Below the pieces are notes generated by a model that had not been told where the DNA came from, searched no databases, and was given only the letters and a program-made list of their open reading frames with translations. Shown here in pieces: positions 20,666 through 29,325 of a stretch of DNA of 64,000 nucleotides. Source of the DNA: Marinobacter sp. CHS3-4 (GTDB lineage: Bacteria; Pseudomonadota; Gammaproteobacteria; Pseudomonadales; Oleiphilaceae); assembly GCF_030053415.1 (NCBI RefSeq), contig NZ_JASGBJ010000001.1, positions 558,001 through 622,000 on the forward strand. The letters run 5' to 3'. Each line of letters begins with the position of its first letter. Position 1 is the first letter of the stretch. The position numbers and the translations under genes were made by a program.

Positions 20666-23299
20666 ATGAAGCTTGGCAAAAAGAAGAATTCTGACGAGGA
20701 AGTCACCGACTCCGCAAAGGAGTCCAAACCGGCGAAAAATCAGGTCAAGAGTAAAAAAACCGGTGGCAATCCCAAGCACAAGCAGCTGAATTCCGTAGCG
20801 TTTCAGCAGGCAGTTCTGGTTTTGTTGGCTGGCGTCGCCTCAGCGGCGCTGGTTTATTTGCTTCTGGTGGTTCCCGCCGAAAACAAACGCTATGAATTGC
20901 AGACGGCGCTGGCAGCCGATACCGCTGCGGCAAGGGTGAACCAGCAACTGGAGTTGATGCAGTCTGTGGTTGCTGGCGTTGGCAGCCAGAGCTACGTGCG
21001 TCAGGCGCTTGATGGTAATGGGTCCATGACCACGGCGTCGGCGGCGTTGGCAGCTGCCCTGCCGAACGCTCAGGCTGTTTACCTGTTTCCCTATGGCGAA
21101 ATTCCCCGGACATCCAGCCAGCCAACTCTTGGTTTTGCCGGGCTCGATCTGGCCAGGCGCGCAGAAACCGGGCGTCCGGTCTATCCTGATGCCTTCCCGC
21201 GTGATGGGCAGTGGTACCTCCAAATGGCGACTCCGGTACGCCGTGATACCGGCAACGCTGTGATTGGCAGCGTATTGGTGGTTTTCGATGTGGCTCAGCT
21301 CAAACCTTTGTTAACAGGTTTGAACGCCGAGCTTGACGGGCAATTCTCAATCATTCAGTCCGTCAGCGGTTCAGATCGCGCCATTGCCAGCTCGGGCAGC
21401 GGCAGCGGCCAGGCCGTTGAGCGCAATCTGATCAATCCGGACTGGACGCTGAGGTATCAGGCAGCGTCATCGCCTGCTCCACTCATCGGTATGGTGGCGG
21501 TGGCCATTCTGGTCATCGGGCCCATGTTGATTGCCGCAATACTGGTATGGGTGATGCTCAATGGTGCTCTGCGCCGGGTGCGCCAGGAAGTGGCTGTTAT
21601 GAATCAGTGGGCCCAGAAAGTCTTCGGTGGCGAGAAGGTTAAACCGCCGGCGTTCAAGTGGGATATGGTCGCTTCGACGGCAGAAGTCTTGGCCAGGCTT
21701 GCCCAGATGGTCGAAAAGCGGATAGCCAAAGTGGCTGAAACCGCGAAACCGAAGAGAAAGGCCGCTTCCGGTAAACAGAGTGGCGGTGCTGCCGAAGAAC
21801 CGTTGTTTGAAGAAAAAGACATGCTCGATATCGACATGCTGGATGGTGACGACGATGTTCTTGGTTTTGGCGCCTCGGATGCGCCTGATGACGCGCCCGG
21901 GGTGGAGGAAGTGGCGCTTCCCAATGTCAATATCTCGGAGACGATCTTCCGCGCTTACGATATTCGCGGCATCGTTGGAGACACGCTGACCGCTGACATT
22001 GTGCAAGTGATCGGCCGCTCCATCGGCAGCGAGGCCGTTGAGCGGGGAGTGAAAAGCATCTGTATTGGCTTTGATGGCCGCCACTCCAGCCCGGAGCTGG
22101 CGGATGCACTGGGTCGTGGCATTATGGCTGCTGGCCTTGATGTCATAAACATCGGGGCGGTGCCGACACCGGTGCTTTATTTTGCCACCCACGAGCTGGG
22201 CAACGGGTCGGGTGTGATGGTTACGGGCAGCCATAACCCGTCCAACTACAACGGCCTGAAGATCATGCTAGGGGGCGAGACGCTCTCCGGCGAGGCCATT
22301 CAGAGACTGTTGCAGCGGATTCAGACCGGCGACTTTGTTAGTGGCCAGGGCAGCCAGTCGTCCGAAGATGTTCGACGGGCTTATCTGGACAGGATTGTCG
22401 GTGATATTGCAGTGGCGGCGCCATTGAAAGTGGTGCTGGACGCAGGTAACGGCATTGCGGGTGAGCTCGCTCCGGTGCTGATCGAGGAACTGGGTTGCGA
22501 AGTGGTGCCTTTGTACTGCGAGGTAGACGGAAACTTCCCCAATCACCACCCGGACCCCGGTAAACCGGAAAATCTGCAGGACCTGATTGCTACTGTTAAA
22601 TCCGAAAAAGCGGACCTTGGCCTGGCTTTCGATGGTGACGGTGATCGCCTGGGTGTGGTGACCAACACCGGCAAGATCATCTGGCCCGACCGTCTGATGA
22701 TGCTGTTTGCCCGGGACGTGGTCTCCCGTAACCCTGGCGCCGATGTGCTGTACGATGTGAAATGCAGCCGTCGCCTGGCCGGGGTTATCTCAGAAGCCGG
22801 TGGTCGGCCCATTATGTGGAAAACCGGACACTCGCTGATGAAGGCGAAAATGAAAGAAACCGGTGCCCTGCTGGCCGGCGAAATGAGTGGCCACATATTC
22901 TTCGGCGAGCGCTGGCTCGGTTTTGACGATGGGCTTTATTCCGCAGCGCGTCTGCTGGAGATACTGGGCATTGAAGATCGTCACAGTGATGAAGTGTTTG
23001 ACGAGTTCCCGGATGACATCAGCACGCCGGAACTGAACGTGGAAGTCACTGAAGAGAACAAGTTCCAGATCGTCGAACAGCTGGCCCAGAAAGGCGATTT
23101 CGGCGATGCCAGCGTGAGCGATATTGACGGCATTCGCGTTGAGTTCAGCGACGGTTGGGGGCTGTGTCGTGCTTCCAACACCACCCCGGTGCTGGTGTTG
23201 CGCTTTGAAGCCGAAACCGAAGAAGCACTGGAGCGGATCAAGACGGTCTTCAGAGAGCAGCTCAGCCGTGCGGCACCGGATCTGGTCGCGGATTTCTGA
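20666..23299 (+). CDS. algC: Phosphomannomutase/phosphoglucomutase with membrane-anchored sensor-like N-terminus
   Basis: An 877-residue protein. Residues about 425-877 are a complete alpha-D-phosphohexomutase (PMM/PGM): the phosphoserine loop VTGSHNPSNYNG (about 520), the metal loop FDGDGDRLGV (about 655), the sugar loop GEMSGH and the phosphate-binding CRASNTTP near the end. It supplies mannose-1-P and glucose-1-P for LPS, exopolysaccharide and rhamnose. Ahead lie a basic N-terminus, a membrane helix (about 46-70), a periplasmic domain of about 200 residues, a second helix (about 273-298) and a long acidic linker. Long AlgC forms like this occur in Pseudomonas relatives; the role of the extension is unknown. 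Confidence 0.93.
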   Translation: MKLGKKKNSDEEVTDSAKESKPAKNQVKSKKTGGNPKHKQLNSVAFQQAVLVLLAGVASAALVYLLLVVPAENKRYELQTALAADTAAARVNQQLELMQSVVAGVGSQSYVRQALDGNGSMTTASAALAAALPNAQAVYLFPYGEIPRTSSQPTLGFAGLDLARRAETGRPVYPDAFPRDGQWYLQMATPVRRDTGNAVIGSVLVVFDVAQLKPLLTGLNAELDGQFSIIQSVSGSDRAIASSGSGSGQAVERNLINPDWTLRYQAASSPAPLIGMVAVAILVIGPMLIAAILVWVMLNGALRRVRQEVAVMNQWAQKVFGGEKVKPPAFKWDMVASTAEVLARLAQMVEKRIAKVAETAKPKRKAASGKQSGGAAEEPLFEEKDMLDIDMLDGDDDVLGFGASDAPDDAPGVEEVALPNVNISETIFRAYDIRGIVGDTLTADIVQVIGRSIGSEAVERGVKSICIGFDGRHSSPELADALGRGIMAAGLDVINIGAVPTPVLYFATHELGNGSGVMVTGSHNPSNYNGLKIMLGGETLSGEAIQRLLQRIQTGDFVSGQGSQSSEDVRRAYLDRIVGDIAVAAPLKVVLDAGNGIAGELAPVLIEELGCEVVPLYCEVDGNFPNHHPDPGKPENLQDLIATVKSEKADLGLAFDGDGDRLGVVTNTGKIIWPDRLMMLFARDVVSRNPGADVLYDVKCSRRLAGVISEAGGRPIMWKTGHSLMKAKMKETGALLAGEMSGHIFFGERWLGFDDGLYSAARLLEILGIEDRHSDEVFDEFPDDISTPELNVEVTEENKFQIVEQLAQKGDFGDASVSDIDGIRVEFSDGWGLCRASNTTPVLVLRFEAETEEALERIKTVFREQLSRAAPDLVADF

Positions 23300-23323
23300 A
23301 CCCGTTTTTCGGAACGTTTAATC

Positions 23324-23362
23324 AGGGTGGCCGGCCAGTTTTGAAACTGGTTGTTCCACCCT
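23324..23362 (+). promoter_or_regulatory. Nested stem-loop in the algC-argB gap
   Basis: AGGGTGG (23324-23330) pairs with CCACCCT (23356-23362), enclosing a second hairpin CCAGTT/AACTGG (23335-23340 with 23345-23350). TTT follows. It could be an imperfect terminator of algC or a leader structure acting on argB, whose start is 20 nt downstream. No Arg-rich leader peptide is seen. Confidence 0.35.
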
Positions 23363-23382
23363 TTCATGTTAGGGCAATGTGA

Positions 23383-24279
<897 letters not shown>

Positions 24280-24325
24280 TGCTCCATTCACGCCTGACCC
24301 TCATCGGCGGCAAGAGGACTGAATC

Positions 24326-25573
24326 ATGAAGCGCCTGTTGACCCTGTTGATCATTCTGGCTCTGGTTGGCTACCTGACCTTCAAAGGTGGTGTCTGGTGG
24401 CTGGCGGATCAGCAGTTTGCAGCGGCCGACGAGGCTGTTGACGAGGTTGGCGTGATTGACCACGGCAGCATCCGTTCGGGCATCTCCGGCACCCTGACCC
24501 TGATGGACGGGGGATACGAGGACTTCAGACTGTCCCAGCCTCTGAAATTCGGCCGACTCAGTTTTGATGCCGGATCGCCGATCGCCCTGGTGAATGTCCT
24601 GTTGGATCCATCGGCCTTGCCAATGCAATGGTCACTGGATGGCGAGCAGCTATCCATGGCTCTGGATGAAGCTCTGCTTCGGGATTGGGTAACCGCAACC
24701 AATGAGGTGCAGGATCCCACCCTGTTTGCCCCTGTTTGTGGGCCCGACCACCGTCAGCAACTGGGCAGCGGTGATCTTCTGCGTCTGGGCATTACCGGCC
24801 TGACCGGTGAGGCCCTGATTCGCCAGAATGCGTCGGAGCTCTACGCCGAGGTGACCACGGTGGAAACAGGTAGTATCGAGGTGCTCTGGCCGGGCGCCCG
24901 CTTTGACCTCATGAACCCGACTGACGTGTTTAGTTCCAGCACCCAGCCAGTCACCCTGAATATCCGGGATGGTGGCCTGATGCGGCGTATCTCGGCGTAT
25001 TGCGCGCGGGAAGCCGGCTTAGAAGCCGGGGAGTGGACGAGGGTTGTCATGAAATCCTTCCGCCAGGCGCTGGCCACGAGAGGTTACCGGCCCAGTGACC
25101 AACTGATCGCCCTCTACCGCCAATGGTTGGCAGAGGGGGGGGAGCTGAGCATTGAGCTTGCGCCGGGGCAGCCACTATGGGGTGTGCCGCTTTTGGCCGC
25201 GGAAGCCGGTGAGAATCGAACGGTGGAGCCCTTCATTACCTACAACGGTGCTGGCGTGCCGGACGTGTTCCTGACGCCCATAGCGCCTGAGCCAGAGGAG
25301 GTGCCAGCCGAAGCCATGGAGCCTGTCGTTGACGAATCTGATCCCGCCGAACCGGGCTGGCAACTGGCAGCCACCGATGATGCTTCTGCGTTGATCGGTC
25401 AGACCGTGAGAGTCACTCTGGAGAATGGTAATGTGGTGGAAGGCCGCCTTGGCAGCGTGAATGACAAGCGAATGGAAGTGGTCCGTTTGGTGGATGGTGG
25501 CGAAGTTGCCTATCCTATCGCCATTCGTCTGATCACCAGATTTGAAATCTGGCGTCGCGGCCAGAACCCATAG
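24326..25573 (+). CDS. Membrane-anchored protein of unknown function, SH3/Sm-like C-terminus
   Basis: A 415-residue protein I do not recognise. It has one N-terminal membrane helix (residues 4-24), then an AsmA/DUF945-like beta-rich region (ISGTLTLMDGG, LKFGRLSFD), a middle part with two cysteines (VCGPDH, YCAREAG), a Pro/Glu-rich linker at about 310-345, and a compact C-terminal module (LIGQTVRVTLENGNVVEGRL) that reads like a small SH3- or Sm-type barrel: strand, turn, EGRLGSV, then MEVVRLVDGGEV. Expected in the periplasm, anchored to the inner membrane. It lies between argB and argE, 46 nt after the former and 42 nt before the latter, but nothing suggests an enzymatic role in arginine synthesis. 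Confidence 0.75.
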   Translation: MKRLLTLLIILALVGYLTFKGGVWWLADQQFAAADEAVDEVGVIDHGSIRSGISGTLTLMDGGYEDFRLSQPLKFGRLSFDAGSPIALVNVLLDPSALPMQWSLDGEQLSMALDEALLRDWVTATNEVQDPTLFAPVCGPDHRQQLGSGDLLRLGITGLTGEALIRQNASELYAEVTTVETGSIEVLWPGARFDLMNPTDVFSSSTQPVTLNIRDGGLMRRISAYCAREAGLEAGEWTRVVMKSFRQALATRGYRPSDQLIALYRQWLAEGGELSIELAPGQPLWGVPLLAAEAGENRTVEPFITYNGAGVPDVFLTPIAPEPEEVPAEAMEPVVDESDPAEPGWQLAATDDASALIGQTVRVTLENGNVVEGRLGSVNDKRMEVVRLVDGGEVAYPIAIRLITRFEIWRRGQNP

Positions 25574-25615
25574 CCCTGACGGCAGGGCTTTCTAAAAGGC
25601 ACGGAGATCTCCCTG

Positions 25616-26776
25616 ATGTCAGGATCCACTGAACACTTGCCGGGCGTGCAGGAGATGCTGTCGCGGCTGATTGCTCAGCCGTCAATCAGCAGTGCAGCGG
25701 CTGAATGGGATCACAGTAACGAGCCGGTGGTTCGCACCCTGGCGGAGTGGCTGGAACCCATGGGTTTCGAGGTTGAAATCCTTGACGTTCCGGGCATGCC
25801 AGGCAAGGTTAATATGATTGCCACACTGGGGCGAGGCCCCGGTGGCCTGGTGCTGTCTGGCCACACCGACACGGTGCCCTTTGATGACAAACGCTGGCAG
25901 AGTGACCCTTTCCGACTGACCGAGCGCGACGATCGCTGGTACGGACTGGGCACCTGCGATATGAAGGGTTTCTTCCCGTTGGCGATTGAGGCGGCCAAGA
26001 CGTTTGTCGACCAGAACCTCCAGCAGCCGTTGATTATTCTGGCCACTGCTGACGAGGAAAGCTCAATGAACGGTGCGCGTGCGCTGGCAGAGGCGGGCAA
26101 GCCCAAAGCCCGCTATGCGGTGATCGGTGAGCCCACCGGATTGAAACCGGTGCGGATGCACAAAGGCATCATGATGGAACGGCTGGTGTTTGAAGGCCAG
26201 TCTGGCCATTCTTCTGATCCTGGTCTGGGTCGCAATGCGCTGGAAGGCATGCATGACGCACTGGGCCATCTACTGGCCTTGCGAGCCGGGTGGCAGGAAC
26301 AATACAGCAATTCCAATTTCCGGGTTCAGGTACCTACCATGAATCTGGGCTGCATCCACGGTGGCGACAACCCGAACCGCATCTGTGCCCGCTGCGAATT
26401 GCATTTCGATTTGCGGCCATTGCCGGGTATGGATATGGACGCGCTGCGACAGTCGATACTGAACACACTCAAACCGGTGGCCGACAGTCGCGGTCTGACG
26501 ATGGAATTCGAGCCCTTGTTTGATGGTGTGCCGCCGTTCGAGACTGCTGAAGACGCCGCCCTGGTGCAGGCTTGCGAAAAGCTGACAGGCCATAAAGCGG
26601 AGGCGGTGGCATTTGCCACAGAAGCGCCCTGGTTGCAGAAACTGGGCCTGGAAACTCTGGTGATGGGGCCAGGGTCGATTGATCAGGCCCATCAGCCTGA
26701 CGAGTTTCTGGAACTGTCACAACTTGATCCGGCGATCAGAATCTTGCGGGGTCTTATCCAGAAGTTTTGCCTTTAG
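25616..26776 (+). CDS. argE: Acetylornithine deacetylase
   Basis: A 386-residue M20-family metallohydrolase that releases ornithine from N-acetylornithine. Zinc and catalytic residues are in LSGHTDTVPFDD, GTCDMKGFFP, ADEESSMNGA and IGEPTGL; the dimerisation lid starts near MHKGIMMERLVFEG, and the last ligand is in GPGSIDQAHQPDEFL. Length fits ArgE. argA follows 17 nt downstream. Presence of both ArgE and ArgA implies the linear rather than the acetyl-cycling pathway, unless argJ lies elsewhere. Confidence 0.93.
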   Translation: MSGSTEHLPGVQEMLSRLIAQPSISSAAAEWDHSNEPVVRTLAEWLEPMGFEVEILDVPGMPGKVNMIATLGRGPGGLVLSGHTDTVPFDDKRWQSDPFRLTERDDRWYGLGTCDMKGFFPLAIEAAKTFVDQNLQQPLIILATADEESSMNGARALAEAGKPKARYAVIGEPTGLKPVRMHKGIMMERLVFEGQSGHSSDPGLGRNALEGMHDALGHLLALRAGWQEQYSNSNFRVQVPTMNLGCIHGGDNPNRICARCELHFDLRPLPGMDMDALRQSILNTLKPVADSRGLTMEFEPLFDGVPPFETAEDAALVQACEKLTGHKAEAVAFATEAPWLQKLGLETLVMGPGSIDQAHQPDEFLELSQLDPAIRILRGLIQKFCL

Positions 26777-26792
26777 GCGGGAGTAAAGAGGT

Positions 26793-28106
26793 TTGAAATC
26801 CAACGACTGGTTGCACGGGTTCCGCCACTCATCACCCTATATAAATGCGCACCGCGGCCGAACTGTGGTGCTCACTCTGAGTGGTGATGCGATTGCTCAC
26901 AACAACCTGATCAACATCATTCACGACATTGCCTTGTTGAGCAGCCTGGGTGTGCGCCTGGTGGTGGCATTCGGCGCGAGGCCGCAGATTCAGTCACGTC
27001 TGGATACCATGGGTCTGGAATCCGTCTTTCATCAGGGGTTGCGGGTCACGCCCCAGGAGCAGTTGCTACCGGCGTTGGAAGCGATTGGCGCGCTGCGTGC
27101 CCACCTGGAAAGCCAGCTTTCCATGGGGTTGGTGAATTCGCCGATGCACAATGCCCGTATCCGCGTCAGTAGTGGCAATTACGTCACTGCCAAGCCTGTT
27201 GGTGTTCTTGATGGCATTGATTTTCACCACACCGGTAAAGTGCGCCGTGTCGATGTCGCAGGCATTGAGAAACTGCTGGAGCTGGGTCACATCGTACTGT
27301 TGCCGCCTTTGGGCTACTCGCCGACAGGCGACGTGTTCAATCTCTCCTACGAGGATGTCGGCAGTCAGGTCGCTGCCGCCCTGAAGGCTGAAAAACTGAT
27401 TATGTTTACCGACAATCAGGGTTTGCCAGACGACAGCGGTGAACTGATTCGTGAGCTGACAGCGCGCCAGGCTTCCCAGCTCATGGCCGCCGGGAAGGTC
27501 AAAGGTCATGATGGAGATTTACTCAGCGCCGCTTGTGATGCCTGTGTAAAAGGGGTGCGTCGCGCCCACATCATCAGCCATGCTCAGGATGGCGCCTTGT
27601 TAGAGGAGCTGTTCACCCGAGATGGGGCAGGTACTCTGGTCAGTGGCGATCACTATGAACAGATACGGCAGGCCCGCGTAGAGGATATTGGCGGCATTCT
27701 CAGCCTGATTCAGCCATTGGAGGAGAAGGGCATACTGGTGCGCCGTTCCCGGGAGATGCTGGAAACGGAAATCGGTTGCTACGTCGTGGCTGAACGAGAC
27801 GGCACCGTTGTTGGTTGTGCCGCTCTGCATCATTACCCGGAGGAAGGTGCGGGTGAGTTGTCCTGCTTTGCCGTGGATCAGGCCTATCGCCGGGCCGGTC
27901 GTGGCGATGAAATCCTGGCGATGGTGGAAAAACTGGCTCGGAGCCAGGGAATCAGGCGTCTGTTCGCACTGACGACCCAGACCGAACATTGGTTTCGAGA
28001 GCGGGGCTTTCAGACGTCCTCGGTGTCGGAACTGCCGGGACCCAAACTGGCCTCATACAACGTAGAGCGTCGATCAAAGGTTTTCGTGAAACCGCTGGGT
28101 CAGTGA
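26793..28106 (+). CDS. argA: N-acetylglutamate synthase
   Basis: A 437-residue two-domain enzyme catalysing the first, committed step of arginine synthesis. The N-terminal amino-acid-kinase-like domain (about 1-285; VVAFGARPQIQ) binds the arginine inhibitor; the C-terminal GNAT domain (about 290-437; CFAVDQAYRRAGRGDEIL) uses acetyl-CoA. Start is TTG 26793 with GGGAG/AGAGG upstream; no closer ATG fits the N-terminal alignment. Its last 33 bases overlap tail to tail with the convergent aminopeptidase gene. Confidence 0.93.
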   Translation: MKSNDWLHGFRHSSPYINAHRGRTVVLTLSGDAIAHNNLINIIHDIALLSSLGVRLVVAFGARPQIQSRLDTMGLESVFHQGLRVTPQEQLLPALEAIGALRAHLESQLSMGLVNSPMHNARIRVSSGNYVTAKPVGVLDGIDFHHTGKVRRVDVAGIEKLLELGHIVLLPPLGYSPTGDVFNLSYEDVGSQVAAALKAEKLIMFTDNQGLPDDSGELIRELTARQASQLMAAGKVKGHDGDLLSAACDACVKGVRRAHIISHAQDGALLEELFTRDGAGTLVSGDHYEQIRQARVEDIGGILSLIQPLEEKGILVRRSREMLETEIGCYVVAERDGTVVGCAALHHYPEEGAGELSCFAVDQAYRRAGRGDEILAMVEKLARSQGIRRLFALTTQTEHWFRERGFQTSSVSELPGPKLASYNVERRSKVFVKPLGQ

Positions 28107-29159
28107 GTTCAGCCGAGCTGCCCGGTCTTCTGCATCCAGCTCGCCCAATTGATGCACTGCCTCATAGAACCGATCGAAATGCTCACCGGATTCTCGAAAC
28201 AGCTGGCGGAACGCAGGCACGTACTGGTTGTATTGGCGGAAAAGAGCCAGGTTGGCGTTGTTGAGTTCGCCGGGGTCGCTGCCAAAGGGGCCTGGTTGGT
28301 TCCAGTTCGCCGCCAGAGCCAGGTAGGCCTGACGCAGCCCGGCGAGAATTCTGCGCTTCTGCTCGCGCAGGCTGGAGTCGCTCAGGGTTGCCTGCTGGTC
28401 GTAAAGCTGTCTTAAACGGGCGGTGGCATCCTCAACCAGTTCCAGCGTCTGTTCTCTTTGGCGCAGTCGCTCCAGGGCCGTATCAAAACCGCTGGTGTCT
28501 CCCTGTTGCTCAAGCCAGGCTCTCAGTCCCTCAAGTTCCACGGCCGTTGCGAAGCTCTCATTAAATGCCGTGTCCTCATTGATGTAGATCACCTGATGGG
28601 CCAGTTCGTGAAACATCAGCGCCACCATTCGTGAATCGGACAGTCGTGTAAAACCGGTGTGCAGGGGGTCGTCAAACCAGCCCAGGGTCGAGTAGGCTGT
28701 CACGCCGCCGATAAAGGTGTCGTAGTTCAGTTGCTTGAATTCCCGGGCCTCGGCGCGAGCGTCTTCAAGGTCGTAGTAGCCACGGTAGGCCTGACACCCA
28801 ATAAACGGATAACACCACTGGTGGGCGTCCAGCGAAAACTCGGGCACCGCCACCAGATTGACCAGAACCCAGGGGCGGTCCAGCTCAACGTATTCGGAAA
28901 ACGCATCACCTACCGGTAGATGCAGCCGATCCTGGGCAAACTGGCGTGCTTTCTGTGCAAGTTGGAGTTTTTTCTTAAGGTGATCCGGGGTGTCGCCGGC
29001 TGCAAGCCACTCCTCCACCGGTTCCGTCGACATCATCAGCGAAAGGTGGCCGCTTACCGCCTGATGATAGTAACTAACCGAAGAGCAGCCGTTAAGAAAT
29101 GTGAAACAGATCACTATAAGTAGCGTTAAAGTATAGATCTGGCTAAGCTGTTTATACAT
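28074..29159 (-). CDS. Putative lipoprotein aminopeptidase (zinc metallopeptidase)
   Basis: A 361-residue lipoprotein: signal peptide with lipobox LNGC (Cys25), then a region with WCYPFIGCQAYRGYYD and the zinc motif MFHELAHQVIYI at about residue 182, with a third ligand in NEDTAFNESFAT. This matches the predicted aminopeptidase family PF10023 found in proteobacteria; it is membrane-tethered and faces the periplasm. The mature start (SSVSYYHQAVSGHL) is strongly typical. The 3' end overlaps argA by 33 bases in opposite orientation. Confidence 0.85.
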   Translation of the reverse strand: MYKQLSQIYTLTLLIVICFTFLNGCSSVSYYHQAVSGHLSLMMSTEPVEEWLAAGDTPDHLKKKLQLAQKARQFAQDRLHLPVGDAFSEYVELDRPWVLVNLVAVPEFSLDAHQWCYPFIGCQAYRGYYDLEDARAEAREFKQLNYDTFIGGVTAYSTLGWFDDPLHTGFTRLSDSRMVALMFHELAHQVIYINEDTAFNESFATAVELEGLRAWLEQQGDTSGFDTALERLRQREQTLELVEDATARLRQLYDQQATLSDSSLREQKRRILAGLRQAYLALAANWNQPGPFGSDPGELNNANLALFRQYNQYVPAFRQLFRESGEHFDRFYEAVHQLGELDAEDRAARLNSLTQRFHENL

Positions 29160-29325
29160 TTGGCTGCACAGTGTTGTGAGGTGGTTGGGCGCTTGCGTCC
29201 GATCTATGGTACACGCCGACGCAGTCAGTTTAACGCCTATGATATATCAGTACTCAGGGAGACCGGCCGCTGACTGGAAACCAGAGTTTTCCGGAGTCAG
29301 AGGTTTGACCAATATCAGGTAGTTC

